From NCBI GenBank assembly GCA_029946065.1, contig JAQSDU010000019.1:372001-436000 (forward strand): a stretch of DNA of 64,000 nucleotides, given 5' to 3'. Made by a program: the position numbers and the translations under genes. This stretch comes from Flavobacterium sp. GTDB taxonomy: Bacteria; Bacteroidota; Bacteroidia; Flavobacteriales; Flavobacteriaceae. Under the pieces are notes generated by a model. The model was not told where the DNA came from. It was given only the letters and a program-made list of their open reading frames with translations, and ran no database searches. This document shows positions 8,870 through 18,623 of this stretch, in pieces (the stretch's first letter is position 1; each line of letters opens with the position of its first letter).

Positions 8870-11497
8870 ATGAAATCGCAAGACATCCGCAAACAGTTTT
8901 TAGAATTTTTTGAAAGCAAAGGCCACCTTATTGTGCCATCTGCGCCAATTGTCCTAAAGGATGATCCAACGTTGATGTTCAACAATTCAGGAATGGCGCA
9001 ATTCAAAGAATACTTTTTAGGGAATGGTGTGCCAAAAAGCAAACGTATTGCCGATACGCAAAAATGCCTTCGCGTTTCCGGAAAACACAACGATCTTGAA
9101 GATGTAGGTTTCGACACCTACCACCACACGATGTTTGAAATGCTTGGCAACTGGTCTTTTGGCGATTATTTCAAAAAAGAAGCCATCAATTGGGCTTGGG
9201 AATTGTTAACAGAAGTCTATAAAATTGATAAAGACATTTTATATGTGACCGTTTTTGAAGGCAGCGAAGAAGAAAACGTACCGTTCGATCAGGAAGCGTA
9301 TGATATTTGGAAAGGATTGATTGCTGAAGATAGAATTTTATTAGGCAACAAAAAAGACAATTTCTGGGAAATGGGCGATCAGGGACCATGCGGACCTTGC
9401 TCTGAAATTCACGTGGATATCCGTTCTGCGGAAGAAAAAGCCCTTATTTCTGGGAAGGATTTGGTCAATAACGACCATCCACAAGTGGTTGAAATCTGGA
9501 ACAACGTTTTCATGGAATTCAACCGAAAAGCCGATGGTTCTCTCGAAAAATTACCGGCACAACACGTAGACACCGGAATGGGTTTCGAACGCCTTTGCAT
9601 GGTTTTACAACATACAAAATCCAATTATGACACCGATGTTTTTACACCGCTGATTGCAAAAGTAGAAACGATTACCGGAACAAAATATGTTGCAGGAAAA
9701 GCATCTGATGAAGAAGAAAAAATCAATATTGCCATTCGTGTTATCGTGGATCATGTTCGTGCAGTGGCTTTCGCTATTGCAGATGGACAATTGCCGTCTA
9801 ATACCGGCGCGGGTTATGTAATCCGTAGGATTTTACGCCGTGCGATCCGTTACGGATTTACTTTCTTAGACAAAAAAGAGCCTTTTATATTCGAACTTGT
9901 TGAAGTATTGAGCAAACAAATGGGCGATTTTTTCCCAGAAATTCGCTCCCAGCAGTCGTTGGTTACGAATGTAATCCGGGAGGAAGAAACTTCGTTTTTA
10001 CGTACTTTGGACCAAGGCTTGCAATTGCTTGAAAATGTTGTTGCGCAAACAAATTCCAAAGAAGTTTCGGGTGAAAAAGCATTCGAATTATACGATACGT
10101 TCGGATTTCCAAAAGATTTGACTGCGCTGATTTTGAAAGAAAAAGGCATGTCGTTCAACGAAGCAGATTTCGACAAAGCGATGCAAGTACAAAAAACACG
10201 TTCGCGTGCCGCATCGGAAGTTTCGACAGACGATTGGACAATTTTAGTGGAGGGCAACACGGAATCTTTCGTCGGTTATGATCAATTGGAAAATGATGTA
10301 AAAATTACGCGTTACCGAAGAATCGACAGTAAAAAAGATGGTGTTTTGTTTCAGATTGTGCTCGATACCACACCATTTTATCCTGAAGGTGGCGGTCAAG
10401 TTGGTGATCGCGGCGTATTGACATCGGCGAATGAAACCATCGAAATCATCGATACAAAAAAAGAGAACAACCTGATTTTGCATTTCGCTAAACAATTACC
10501 AGAGAATACTCACGGAAGTTTTATGGCAAAAGTAAACTCTGAATTGCGCCAACATTCCCAAAGCAATCACACGGCAACGCACTTGTTGCATCAAGCTTTG
10601 AGAAGTATTTTAGGAACACATGTCGAGCAAAAAGGATCGTTGGTTTCGCCAAATTACCTTCGTTTTGACTTTTCACATTTTGCAAAAGTAACCGATAAAG
10701 AAATCAAGCAGGTAGAAACGTTCGTGAATGCTAAAATACAAGAACATTTGCCGTTAGAGGAAAGACGAAACATCCCAATGCAACAAGCAATAGAAGAAGG
10801 CGCAATGGCTTTGTTTGGAGAAAAATATGGCGATTCGGTTCGTGCGATTCGTTTTGGCGAAAGCATGGAACTTTGTGGTGGAACGCATGTTAAAAATACC
10901 GCTGAAATCTGGCATTTCAAAATTTTGAGCGAAGGCGCTGTTGCTGCCGGAATACGCAGGATTGAAGCCATTACGAACGATGCGGTGAAAAACTATTTCA
11001 ACCAGCAAGAGAAAACGCTGCATGAAATTTTGGAAACACTAAAAAACCCACAAGATGTGGTGAAAGCGGTGAATTCGTTACAAGATGACAATACAAAACT
11101 CAAAAAGCAAATCGAGCAATTGCTGAAAGAGAAAGCCAAGAATATGAAAGGTGAATTTGCAGCGCAATTACAGGAAATCAATGGCGTGCAATTTCTTGCC
11201 ACACAAGTTGACTTAGATGCCACTGGTGCTAAGGATTTGACGTATGAGTTAGGAACATTAGGCGACAATCTGTTCGTTGTGTTCGCAACCGTGACAGATG
11301 AAAAACCAATGTTAACTTGCTATATTTCTAAAGAATTGGTTGCTTCAAAAGGATTGAATGCCGGAACTGTTGTTCGGGAATTAGGAAAATATATTCAAGG
11401 TGGCGGAGGCGGGCAACCGTTTTTTGCAACTGCTGGCGGGAAAGATGTTGACGGTATCCCTGAAGCACTCGAAAAAGCAATTGATTTTGTAAAATAA
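8870..11497 (+). CDS. alaS: Alanyl-tRNA synthetase
   Basis: AlaS charges tRNA-Ala. The 875-residue protein shows the full domain order. The class II catalytic domain starts at residue 1 ([54 protein letters not shown]). An editing domain follows with [12 protein letters not shown] and CGGTHV (zinc-binding His and Cys), and a C-terminal C-Ala domain contains glycine-rich [14 protein letters not shown]. The start is fixed by the conserved first helix. A TANNTTTG match (TATTTTTG, 8681-8688) lies 181 nt upstream without a clear -33. It is divergent from the M23 gene and followed by a terminator. Confidence 0.98.
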   Translation: MKSQDIRKQFLEFFESKGHLIVPSAPIVLKDDPTLMFNNSGMAQFKEYFLGNGVPKSKRIADTQKCLRVSGKHNDLEDVGFDTYHHTMFEMLGNWSFGDYFKKEAINWAWELLTEVYKIDKDILYVTVFEGSEEENVPFDQEAYDIWKGLIAEDRILLGNKKDNFWEMGDQGPCGPCSEIHVDIRSAEEKALISGKDLVNNDHPQVVEIWNNVFMEFNRKADGSLEKLPAQHVDTGMGFERLCMVLQHTKSNYDTDVFTPLIAKVETITGTKYVAGKASDEEEKINIAIRVIVDHVRAVAFAIADGQLPSNTGAGYVIRRILRRAIRYGFTFLDKKEPFIFELVEVLSKQMGDFFPEIRSQQSLVTNVIREEETSFLRTLDQGLQLLENVVAQTNSKEVSGEKAFELYDTFGFPKDLTALILKEKGMSFNEADFDKAMQVQKTRSRAASEVSTDDWTILVEGNTESFVGYDQLENDVKITRYRRIDSKKDGVLFQIVLDTTPFYPEGGGQVGDRGVLTSANETIEIIDTKKENNLILHFAKQLPENTHGSFMAKVNSELRQHSQSNHTATHLLHQALRSILGTHVEQKGSLVSPNYLRFDFSHFAKVTDKEIKQVETFVNAKIQEHLPLEERRNIPMQQAIEEGAMALFGEKYGDSVRAIRFGESMELCGGTHVKNTAEIWHFKILSEGAVAAGIRRIEAITNDAVKNYFNQQEKTLHEILETLKNPQDVVKAVNSLQDDNTKLKKQIEQLLKEKAKNMKGEFAAQLQEINGVQFLATQVDLDATGAKDLTYELGTLGDNLFVVFATVTDEKPMLTCYISKELVASKGLNAGTVVRELGKYIQGGGGGQPFFATAGGKDVDGIPEALEKAIDFVK

Positions 11498-11535
11498 ACC
11501 GCTGTTTTTCAACATAAATACAACAATAATTATCT

Positions 11536-11578
11536 AAAAATCCCAAAAATGTTTTAATGCTATTTTTGGGATTTTATT
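11536..11578 (+). terminator. Terminator after alaS
   Basis: AAAATCCCAAAAAT and ATTTTTGGGATTTT form a 14-bp stem with an 11-nt loop, followed by a T-rich stretch. Confidence 0.8.
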
Positions 11579-11644
11579 TTTTGTCTAATGTACTGTGTCT
11601 CGGTTTTATGCCTATTTTCGTGAAAATTTAAATCAAAAACAAAC

Positions 11645-12394
11645 ATGAAAAAATTAATTTACCTTTTCAGTTTCGCAGCTGTTTTGGCGTCATGCGCTGG
11701 AAGTGATGACGCAAACGAAAACACAAATCCGGAAACGATGCTCGTAAAAAAGCGGGTCTTTAATGATGGATTTGAGACCGTTACCACAAACTATACCTAC
11801 AACGGTCAAAAATTGGTCAAAACAACCGACGATAACGGAATGTATTCGAAACTTACTTACACTGGTGATCTGATCACGAAGTGGGAATGGTTTGATGCCG
11901 ACGATACCAGTACAGAAGTTGAAACTTTTGAATATAATGCATCCGGACAATTGACAAAATATACCGATCTTTATTATGATTTTGAAGAAGAGGTTGAAGT
12001 TTACAATTATGTGCACAATGCCGATGGAAGCATTTCTTATACCCATTATTCAGGCAACAGTACAGTGCAATCTTTTGACCACGATGGCGTAATTACTGCA
12101 ACACAGTATTCAGAACACCATGAGGATTTGGGTGAGACCTATACCAACACCTTCACGTTTGACGACAAAAATAACCCATACAAAAATGTTATCGGGTTTG
12201 ATAAAATTGTTTTTTCAGAAGGATCTGATCCAGCACCGCTTAATTTCAATAATAATGTGCTGTCTAATATTCATAGCGAATATGATGATGAATCAGGGAC
12301 TTTTACTTATACTTATAACGCGGCTAATTTTCCGCTTACTCAGGACGAGTTAGAAGCAGATGAGCACTATACAACAACTTATACTTACCAATAA
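11645..12394 (+). CDS. Lipoprotein with RHS/YD-like repeats
   Basis: The 249-residue protein has a lipoprotein signal (FAAVLASC, Cys at residue 17) followed by AGSDD. The acidic residues after Cys recall the surface-export signal described for flavobacterial lipoproteins (inference). The rest consists of short YD/RHS-like strand repeats (TNYTYNGQKLVKTTDDNG, FEYNASGQLTKYTD, YVHNADGSISYTHY, YTYNAANFPLTQDE). Such Bacteroidota lipoproteins are common and of unknown function. It is 8 nt upstream of the GSCFA gene, so the two are probably cotranscribed. Confidence 0.75.
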   Translation: MKKLIYLFSFAAVLASCAGSDDANENTNPETMLVKKRVFNDGFETVTTNYTYNGQKLVKTTDDNGMYSKLTYTGDLITKWEWFDADDTSTEVETFEYNASGQLTKYTDLYYDFEEEVEVYNYVHNADGSISYTHYSGNSTVQSFDHDGVITATQYSEHHEDLGETYTNTFTFDDKNNPYKNVIGFDKIVFSEGSDPAPLNFNNNVLSNIHSEYDDESGTFTYTYNAANFPLTQDELEADEHYTTTYTYQ

Positions 12395-12402
12395 ATAAAG
12401 GC

Positions 12403-13353
12403 ATGCAATTCAGAACCCAAATACCCATTTCAAAAAGTAATCATCCTATTGGTTACGAGTCAAAAGTGGTGTCTTTGGGTTCTTGCTTTGCAGTCAATAT
12501 CGGGGAGAAATTCCAATATTTTAAATTCCAAAATACCTTCAACCCGTTTGGAATTTTGTTTCATCCGCTAGCGATTGAAAAGTTCATTGATTTTACCCTT
12601 TCGGGAAAAGAATTCGGCGCCTCCGATGTGTTTTTTCACAATGAACAATGGCATTGCTTTGATGCCCATTCGGAAATCAGCCATCCGGAACAAGGCGCAC
12701 TTTTGGAAAACCTCAACCAAATAACCCAATCCACAAATAACCAAATTACCGAAGCCACACACCTTATCATTACTCTAGGAACAGCTTGGATTTACCGAAA
12801 AATTGATTCTGGAGCAATTGTTGCGAATTGCCATAAAATCCCACAGCAGCAATTTACCAAAGAATTGCTTTCGTCAAAAAGCATAAAAGAAAGTCTTGCT
12901 CGCATCATTGAAAAAGTAAATGCCACAAATCCAAATTGTAAAATCATTTTTACGGTTTCGCCAGTACGCCACATCAAAGACGGTTTCGTAGAAAACCAAT
13001 GGAGCAAATCAAATTTTATAACGGCTGTTCACGAAACTATACTTCAGTTTCGGGAAAATGCAGTTTATTTCCCAAGTTATGAAATCATGATGGACGAACT
13101 GCGCGATTATCGTTTTTATGCCGAAGATATGCTGCATCCTAACCAAATTGCCATCAATTATATCTGGGAACGTTTTTCGGAAGCCTATATTTCGGCAGAA
13201 AGTCAAGCTGTTATGACGGAAATCGACAGCATTCAAAAATCACTTTTGCACCGCCCGTTTAATGTGGAATCGGAGCAGCATCAGCAATTTTTATCGAAAT
13301 TGCGTCAGAAAATAGATGCAATTCTGCAGCACTATCCTCAGGTTAAGTTTTAG
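12403..13353 (+). CDS. GSCFA domain protein
   Basis: The 316-residue protein contains the family-defining motif VSLGSCFAVNIGEKF near residue 27, followed by FNPFGILFHP and the conserved ITLGTAWIY and FTVSPVRHIKDGFVENQWSKS blocks, with MLHPNQIAINYIWERF near the C-terminus. GSCFA proteins have an SGNH-hydrolase-like arrangement (GSC, SPVRH, HPN) and are widespread in Bacteroidota and Proteobacteria; the substrate is unknown. There is no signal peptide, so it is probably cytoplasmic. Spacing of 8 nt suggests cotranscription with the preceding lipoprotein. Confidence 0.93.
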   Translation: MQFRTQIPISKSNHPIGYESKVVSLGSCFAVNIGEKFQYFKFQNTFNPFGILFHPLAIEKFIDFTLSGKEFGASDVFFHNEQWHCFDAHSEISHPEQGALLENLNQITQSTNNQITEATHLIITLGTAWIYRKIDSGAIVANCHKIPQQQFTKELLSSKSIKESLARIIEKVNATNPNCKIIFTVSPVRHIKDGFVENQWSKSNFITAVHETILQFRENAVYFPSYEIMMDELRDYRFYAEDMLHPNQIAINYIWERFSEAYISAESQAVMTEIDSIQKSLLHRPFNVESEQHQQFLSKLRQKIDAILQHYPQVKF

Positions 13354-13435
13354 TTTCGGATTGCAAAAAAGCAAGAATCCCTTTATTTACGAGTGTTTTT
13401 CGATGTTTTCGGCAGGACTTTTTTTACGAAAGTTA

Positions 13436-13486
13436 AAAATACGTAATATGCCCTATTTTCTTGTGTAATAATTCGGCATAGGTTTG
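13436..13486 (+). promoter_or_regulatory. Palindromic box A and -7 element upstream of 13513
   Basis: The box at 13436-13459 reads AAAATACG-TAATATGC-CCTATTTT. Exactly 19 nt later is a perfect -7 element TAGGTTTG (13479-13486), 26 nt before the ATG. No TTTG -33 lies at the usual distance: the right arm of the palindrome occupies that place. This is the layout expected for an activator site next to RNA polymerase. Five further promoters in the window share it (14141, 18080, 22772, 23498, 27886). Confidence 0.7.
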
Positions 13487-13512
13487 TCATGTAATTATTT
13501 AAACAAAAACAC

Positions 13513-14052
13513 ATGAAAACTTTAAAAAGATTAGGATTTACAGCTTTTACAGCTTTGGCATTAGTATTAACGGCTTGCAGTGGGAGTGATGATGGCGGCG
13601 GCGGAAGCTCACTTGACACTTACATCAGTGCAAAAGTAGACGGCGTACAATTTACGACATCCTCTTATCAGGGACAGTCAGTAGGTATTGCAACAAGATC
13701 CGGAAGTGGGGAATTCGAAACCATCATCGTCAACTGTTCTAATTTGACCTCGCCGACAGCCACAGATTTCCACTCGATGAGTGTTGCCCTTGTTGGCGTT
13801 TCAGCTCCAGGAACTTATGAGGTTAACTCGAGTACCAATACAACACTTGGTTATATTGAAGCAACTGCGGCTACAGGAAATGTAAGTTGGGATACTGGCG
13901 ATTATGCCGGTGTGTCAGGAACTATTACCGTAACAACGCTTACCGCCAATAAAGTTGAAGGAACTTTCAGTTTTACAGGTGCAAAAGATGATGAGTGCAC
14001 CAACCATAAAGTAGTGACTAATGGTTCGTTCAGAGGAACTTTTGCAAACTAA
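13513..14052 (+). CDS. DUF6252-like small lipoprotein
   Basis: The 179-residue lipoprotein has signal ending LVLTAC, then SGSDDGGGGSS, a possible surface-export signal (inference). The mature part resembles DUF6252 lipoproteins: an initial YISAKVDGVQFTTSS strand pair, a central GTYEVNSST, and a C-terminal GTITVTTLTANKVEGTFSFTGA...VTNGSFRGTF block. The same pattern recurs in the lipoproteins at 18155 and 23581, both also behind the palindromic box. Function is unknown. Its own promoter (box A) and terminator make it monocistronic. Confidence 0.8.
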   Translation: MKTLKRLGFTAFTALALVLTACSGSDDGGGGSSLDTYISAKVDGVQFTTSSYQGQSVGIATRSGSGEFETIIVNCSNLTSPTATDFHSMSVALVGVSAPGTYEVNSSTNTTLGYIEATAATGNVSWDTGDYAGVSGTITVTTLTANKVEGTFSFTGAKDDECTNHKVVTNGSFRGTFAN

Positions 14053-14072
14053 GAATCAAAACATTTATCAAT

Positions 14073-14102
14073 AAGGAAGGCTGAGAAGTCTTCCTTTTTT
14101 TT
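14073..14102 (+). terminator. Terminator after lipoprotein 13513
   Basis: AAGGAAG and CTTCCTT (7-bp stem, 10-nt loop) are followed by a run of T. Confidence 0.8.
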
Positions 14103-14140
14103 ATGTCAAAATTTAACGACCTAGATGTACTGTGCGAAAA

Positions 14141-14191
14141 AAAATAGGGCATTCTACGTATTTTCTTACATATGAATTACCTATAAGTTTG
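14141..14191 (+). promoter_or_regulatory. Palindromic box B and -7 element upstream of 14219
   Basis: The box at 14141-14164 reads AAAATAGG-GCATTCTA-CGTATTTT. It is nearly the exact reverse complement of box A (22 of 24 positions). The -7 element TAAGTTTG (14184-14191) begins 19 nt after the box and the ATG is 27 nt after that. No -33 element is visible. Confidence 0.7.
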
Positions 14192-14218
14192 TGATGTAAC
14201 TATTAAAAACCAAATAGT

Positions 14219-14593
14219 ATGAAATCATTCCAATTCATCTTGCTTTTTGCTTTTCTTGCAATAGGCACACCAAAAGCGTTTGCGCAAAAACCGGTACTTA
14301 CCGATGAGGATGCTGTAACGGAAACCGTAACCAAAGAAATTGATGCCGTTTTTCATTCAGAGGAATTCCTGAAAAAGAAAAACAAAAAATTCGCCGACGT
14401 AAAAGGCACCATGATTGTCGATATCGGCGTAGTGCAAAATGGAAAGGTATCGTCTTTTTTTAAAGTCGATAGCGATATCAAAAACATCGATTTTATCAAC
14501 TTCATGTCGAACTACATTTTGGACCACAAGTTCCAATTCAAACTTCAAAAACAACAGCGTTACAAAATAAGATACAACGCAACCTTCGAATAA
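14219..14593 (+). CDS. Secreted hypothetical protein, 124 aa
   Basis: The protein has a signal peptide (FQFILLFAFLAIGTPKAFAQ). A ~100-residue mature part follows, with VKGTMIVDIGVVQNGKVSSFFKVDSDIKNIDF and a basic C-terminus (FKLQKQQRYKIRYNATFE). The alternating strand pattern is loosely like a TonB C-terminal or energy-transducing-protein fold, but I do not recognise a family. It is the first gene behind box B and is followed after 34 nt by the propeller gene, so it is likely part of that operon. Confidence 0.75.
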   Translation: MKSFQFILLFAFLAIGTPKAFAQKPVLTDEDAVTETVTKEIDAVFHSEEFLKKKNKKFADVKGTMIVDIGVVQNGKVSSFFKVDSDIKNIDFINFMSNYILDHKFQFKLQKQQRYKIRYNATFE

Positions 14594-14627
14594 AAGATTA
14601 CAATCAACCACCAAAAAACTTTTTAAA

Positions 14628-16469
14628 ATGAAAAAATTAAATGTATTAATGCTCGCCGTATTTATTGCGGCTGCATCGCCAGCATCGGCCCAGTTCGGGA
14701 AGCTACTTGGCAAAGGAAAATCTGGAGCCGGTAAAAAATCTGGAAATTTCGCTACTACTTGGGAAGGCGAATTCGGCAACAAAGCTACATTTTTGGCATT
14801 AGTCAGTCCTGACAGTCAATTTATAATCGGAACTGACGATAATTCTGCGTCAGTGTTAGACGGTGAAGGAAAGCCAATCTGGAATGGCGATTATAAAAAA
14901 ATAACCACTAACAAAACGAACAAATGCGAATTCCAATATACAATTTGGAAGGAGCACGGCGGTTACTTGTTCTTGTTTGATCAACGTTCGCTTGGCAAAG
15001 ACCGCGTGGCAGTGATTGATATTGCAGGCGGTAAAGAATTGTGGAATTCAGAAGAATACCAGGATCTTATTCAAAAAGGAGTAAAAGCCGAAGATGGCGG
15101 TGACGATGGAGAACTCGAAACGGTAAAATATATCTATGAGCTGGATGCTTTCCTAATTTCACAAAAAGCATCGGTAATATTGGTAAAAGCCAACACCGGT
15201 GAAAAAATATGGGAAACCAACCGTTTTAAAGGAGGTGTTGGAAAATACATTTACGATGCGAAAAGAAACGAAATCATCATGGTGAATTTCAAGCCAACAG
15301 GATGGGGCGCTTTATTCGCCGGATTTAAAAACCAGTTGATAAAAATCAACGCTGCGAACGGCGATATCCTTTGGGATGCGACGTTCACCGGCGCAGTGGC
15401 AAAAGAAATGGTTACCAAACGTGCCATTATCGATTTATGGATCAAAGGCAATAAATTGTATATGCATATGAACGGACTTCAGGTGTATAACATCGATAAC
15501 GGCCAGCTATTGTGGTCGGCTACCTTCGATGACGATATGGAAAAATCTAGCGGCGGCTTTCTTGGAACAAAGAAACGTACCGGAATTTACCATGCGATAG
15601 CAGAGCCTCTTTTTACTGATGATGCGGTTTACTTGGTGATGCTTGGCAAAGGAGACAAAACAAAATATGTCGAAAAGCACGACCTCGAAACAGGGAAAAT
15701 GCTTTGGGCTTCAGAGAAAATCAAAGGTGCATTTTGCATGCCGCACATATACAAAACCGGCGACAAAATAATGTGTCAGGTAGGCGGAAAGGTACAAATT
15801 CAGGAATACCGCTGGGAAGAGGCCTCGACAGGTGCTGCAGGCGCAATGATGGCGATGGGTGGATTTGGTTCGGGAAGTGCAAAACAATGGGTGCCGTATA
15901 TATTTTGGGATTATAAAGCACAGAAAAATAGCGTGCTTGCCCTGGATGACAAAACCGGACAAACGTCGTGGCGTTCTGAAAAATTTGATAAAAGGATTAC
16001 AGATTTGATTATAGACAATGACAAAACCGTTTTTGTAGGCGATGGCGATGAATTTTACGGCTACGACATTGCTTCCGGAAATCAATTGTTCGATGTGAAA
16101 CACAACGACGCCAAAGTTGGAAAGGCTTCAGACGTAATTGACTTTGATGATAAAGTAGTGGTACTTTCAGAAAAAGGATTGGCTTGCTACAACAAGAAAG
16201 ACGGCTCACGAGCATATGCTTCTGAGAAAATCAAAGGTGTCGACTATTTCTATCACATAGGAGACAATTATTTCCTGAGAGACCAGAGAAACAGTAAAAA
16301 CATCATTTATGGCATCGACATGACAAATGGAGAAACTAAAGGTTCAGTGCAATCTAAAGGAAAAGGCGGAAGCCCGCAATACGGCGATGGTATTGATATT
16401 TCTGATGATGGCGAATACATATTTGCATTTAAAGGCAAAAAAGTAGAGAAAATAAAAGTCAACAATTAA
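14628..16469 (+). CDS. Secreted PQQ-like beta-propeller protein
   Basis: The 613-residue protein has a signal peptide (to SPASAQF) and repeated blade-like units in which a tryptophan-containing strand follows an ID/D-x-x-(T/N)-G turn: VIDIAGGKELWNSEEY, VKANTGEKIWETNRF, INAANGDILWDATF, YNIDNGQLLWSATF, HDLETGKMLWASEKI, LDDKTGQTSWRSEKF, YDIASGNQLFD. This is the PQQ-binding-like (WD40-like) propeller pattern, as in BamB-like and quinoprotein folds. The conserved dehydrogenase residues are not evident, so a binding role is more likely than catalysis. It is in an operon with 14219 under box B. Confidence 0.85.
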   Translation: MKKLNVLMLAVFIAAASPASAQFGKLLGKGKSGAGKKSGNFATTWEGEFGNKATFLALVSPDSQFIIGTDDNSASVLDGEGKPIWNGDYKKITTNKTNKCEFQYTIWKEHGGYLFLFDQRSLGKDRVAVIDIAGGKELWNSEEYQDLIQKGVKAEDGGDDGELETVKYIYELDAFLISQKASVILVKANTGEKIWETNRFKGGVGKYIYDAKRNEIIMVNFKPTGWGALFAGFKNQLIKINAANGDILWDATFTGAVAKEMVTKRAIIDLWIKGNKLYMHMNGLQVYNIDNGQLLWSATFDDDMEKSSGGFLGTKKRTGIYHAIAEPLFTDDAVYLVMLGKGDKTKYVEKHDLETGKMLWASEKIKGAFCMPHIYKTGDKIMCQVGGKVQIQEYRWEEASTGAAGAMMAMGGFGSGSAKQWVPYIFWDYKAQKNSVLALDDKTGQTSWRSEKFDKRITDLIIDNDKTVFVGDGDEFYGYDIASGNQLFDVKHNDAKVGKASDVIDFDDKVVVLSEKGLACYNKKDGSRAYASEKIKGVDYFYHIGDNYFLRDQRNSKNIIYGIDMTNGETKGSVQSKGKGGSPQYGDGIDISDDGEYIFAFKGKKVEKIKVNN

Positions 16470-16486
16470 AAGGTTTTTGGTAGTTG

Positions 16487-16521
16487 GAAAAGGGCTGCGG
16501 ATTTATTCTGTGGCCTTTTTT
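16487..16521 (+). terminator. Weak terminator after propeller gene
   Basis: AAAAGGGC and GGCCTTTT can pair with an internal mismatch around a ~17-nt loop and are followed by TTT. The structure is imperfect. Confidence 0.4.
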
Positions 16522-16548
16522 GAATTTGAAAAATGAAGATAAAAATGT

Positions 16549-16628
16549 TGCCACAAAGGCACTAAGACGCTAAGTGTTTTTTGAAGTTTTTTACAAATAT
16601 ATCTTTGTGTCTTAACGCCTTTGTGGCA
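16549..16628. repeat. Intergenic inverted repeat with embedded promoter-like site
   Basis: The arms at 16549-16568 and 16609-16628 (TGCCACAAAGGCACTAAGAC and its near complement, 18 of 20) flank a 40-nt spacer. The spacer and the start of the right arm contain TATCTTTG (16600-16607), a good -7 box, with a TTG 16 nt upstream. The 'gccacaaaggcactaag' type of repeat is, from memory, dispersed in flavobacterial genomes. Here it may act as the promoter of the gene at 16643. Confidence 0.6.
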
Positions 16629-16642
16629 TAACAACCAATTAA

Positions 16643-18067
16643 ATGAAAAAGTACATCACAATTTCAATATTATTTTTTTCGCTTGTTTCATTCTCCCAAC
16701 AAGTGCAATGGGCGAGCAAACTAATTAAATTTTCTTCTGATTTGGGTGGAAAACAAAACGGTATCAAAAGAATTCTAGGCAAACCCGACGCGTTTCCGCA
16801 AGGTGGTCCGAGTCCAAACGCTTGGTGTTCAAAAAATGCGCTGGATGGCAAGGAAACAGTTGTCGTGGGTTTTGATACGCCACAAACGGTCAAGCAAGTG
16901 GCTGTTTTTGAAAACTTGAACGCTGGGTGTGTTCTGAGTATTTCAGCGGATAACGGCTCGGGAAAATTTCAAGTGGTTTGGTCAAAAAAAACCGATTGGA
17001 AAACCTACTATGCAGGAACTTTTCAAAAAGATCGTAAATATTATTTTGGACGCAAGCGAAGAAAAGTCGAAAAAGCGCCGGAAGCCAATGTAAATCCCGG
17101 AATAGAATATGCGATCCTTGAAAATGCCATGGATAATGTAGTGGCGATTAAAGTTGAATTTAACTTTGCAATGCTCCCCGGACAAAAACAGGTAGATGCC
17201 ATTGGAATAGCTGATACTGAAACACCCATCCAGGCATTAATCAATACCAAACCGGAATTTGAAAGTCTGCCAATGCCGCAGTCAATAAATTTAGAAGGTA
17301 TCAACCCTGCCAATCCAGCACTTTCGGAAGACGGACAGCAATTGTTCATCACTTCGATGCAATCGCCAAAAGACGAAATATTTTCTTTTACAAAAGATGC
17401 ATCCGGAAATTGGACACATAAAACGTTACAAAGTAATTTCAACACCGGCAACAGCTATAATTATATTGATTATTGTAGCGCCGATTTTATTCTGAAAGGC
17501 GGAAAATCAACCGTAAAAGGAACAACGGATACCGGCTATGAAATTTTTAAAAACAACAATGGCAATTATGAGTCAACAGGAAATATTCAGGTTACGGCTT
17601 ATAATAACTATGACGACACTAATGACGCGACTATCAGTAAAGACGGGAAAGTATTCATTATGGGTATAGAAACTGACTTTACTCAAGGCGGTTCCGATTT
17701 GTATTTTGCATTTCGCAGAGACGATGGGACTTATGGTTTTTTGCAAAATATGGGCAAAATCATCAACAGCGCTGCCGATGAAGGTATGGCACAATTGCTA
17801 TCCGACCAGAAAACGCTTTTGTTCAGTAGCAATGGTTTTAGTTCTTATGGCGATTATGATATTTATGTTTCCTATCGCTTGGATGACACTTGGAAAAACT
17901 GGTCACCACCAATAAATTTAGGTAGTAAGGTCAATTCAAACGATTTTGACGGCATGCCATTTTATAGTGAAAAAGAGCAGACGCTTTATTATATTACTGC
18001 TTTTGATGGTAACACGGTTTTAAAATCAGTTCCGTTACAAGCCAATATTCTTTTGAAAGAATTATAG
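16643..18067 (+). CDS. Secreted PD40/TolB-like beta-propeller protein
   Basis: The 474-residue protein has a signal peptide (ISILFFSLVSFSQQ). An N-terminal discoidin-like domain follows (~22-190: ALDGKETVVVGFDTPQTVKQVAVFENLNAG, EYAILENAMDNVVAIKVEF). A C-terminal propeller (~220-474) has PD40-like blades (NPALSEDGQQLFITS, DATISKDGKVFIMG, DEGMAQLLSDQKTLLFSSNG, DGMPFYSEKEQTLYYIT). PD40 and OmpA-associated proteins of Bacteroidota share this propeller, but no OmpA domain is present. Function is unknown. Box C follows the stop codon by 12 nt and belongs to the next gene. Confidence 0.8.
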   Translation: MKKYITISILFFSLVSFSQQVQWASKLIKFSSDLGGKQNGIKRILGKPDAFPQGGPSPNAWCSKNALDGKETVVVGFDTPQTVKQVAVFENLNAGCVLSISADNGSGKFQVVWSKKTDWKTYYAGTFQKDRKYYFGRKRRKVEKAPEANVNPGIEYAILENAMDNVVAIKVEFNFAMLPGQKQVDAIGIADTETPIQALINTKPEFESLPMPQSINLEGINPANPALSEDGQQLFITSMQSPKDEIFSFTKDASGNWTHKTLQSNFNTGNSYNYIDYCSADFILKGGKSTVKGTTDTGYEIFKNNNGNYESTGNIQVTAYNNYDDTNDATISKDGKVFIMGIETDFTQGGSDLYFAFRRDDGTYGFLQNMGKIINSAADEGMAQLLSDQKTLLFSSNGFSSYGDYDIYVSYRLDDTWKNWSPPINLGSKVNSNDFDGMPFYSEKEQTLYYITAFDGNTVLKSVPLQANILLKEL

Positions 18068-18079
18068 CAGAAAGCAAAG

Positions 18080-18130
18080 AAAATACGTAAAACAGCGTAT
18101 TTCAGGATCTCGGAAATTGTATCAAATTTG
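18080..18130 (+). promoter_or_regulatory. Palindromic box C and -7 element upstream of 18155
   Basis: The box at 18080-18103 reads AAAATACG-TAAAACAG-CGTATTTC. Nineteen nt later is CAAATTTG (18123-18130), a -7 element with C for the first T, 24 nt before the ATG. The central octamer lacks the GCAT seen in the other copies, so the conserved part is the two arms. Confidence 0.65.
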
Positions 18131-18154
18131 AAATTATAAATCATAAAAAATAGT

Positions 18155-18595
18155 ATGAAAACAAAAATCTTTATTTCAGCCTTAATTGCGCTAACATTTA
18201 CATTCATTTCATGCAGCGGCAGTGATGATGACGGTGGCGGGAACAACAATCCGGTCAATGGTTTTATGTGGACAGAAAACGGTAGTGCTACTGTAAATAC
18301 AGCAGCTACGGCATCATTTTCTACGCAATACAAAACCCTGATGGCAAAAGATGCTTCCGGCAACACACTTTTTGAAATCAACCTTAATGGGACAACGGCA
18401 GCAACTTATGCAATTGGTGCGAACAATGCTTTTACTTATGCTGCGGTCAATCCGTTTTATATTGCTACAGGAGGTAACATAGTTATCTCGGCGAATGCCA
18501 GCAATAAAATGTCAGGAACCTTCACTACTACGGGGAGCGGCTCCAACATCACCGCTATTAACGGAACATTTACCAACATAGACGTTGTACCATAA
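18155..18595 (+). CDS. DUF6252-like small lipoprotein
   Basis: The 146-residue lipoprotein has a signal ending FTFISC and continues SGSDDDGGGNN. The mature domain (NGFMWTENGSATVNTAATASFST, TLFEINLNGTTAATYAIG, NKMSGTFTTTGSG, INGTFTNI) matches the pattern of the lipoproteins at 13513 and 23581. It is behind box C and followed after 28 nt by a small membrane coiled-coil gene. A similar order occurs at 23581-24568, showing a duplicated module. Function is unknown. Confidence 0.8.
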   Translation: MKTKIFISALIALTFTFISCSGSDDDGGGNNNPVNGFMWTENGSATVNTAATASFSTQYKTLMAKDASGNTLFEINLNGTTAATYAIGANNAFTYAAVNPFYIATGGNIVISANASNKMSGTFTTTGSGSNITAINGTFTNIDVVP

Positions 18596-18623
18596 GCACA
18601 AAATGGATTTGGTTAATTTATAA

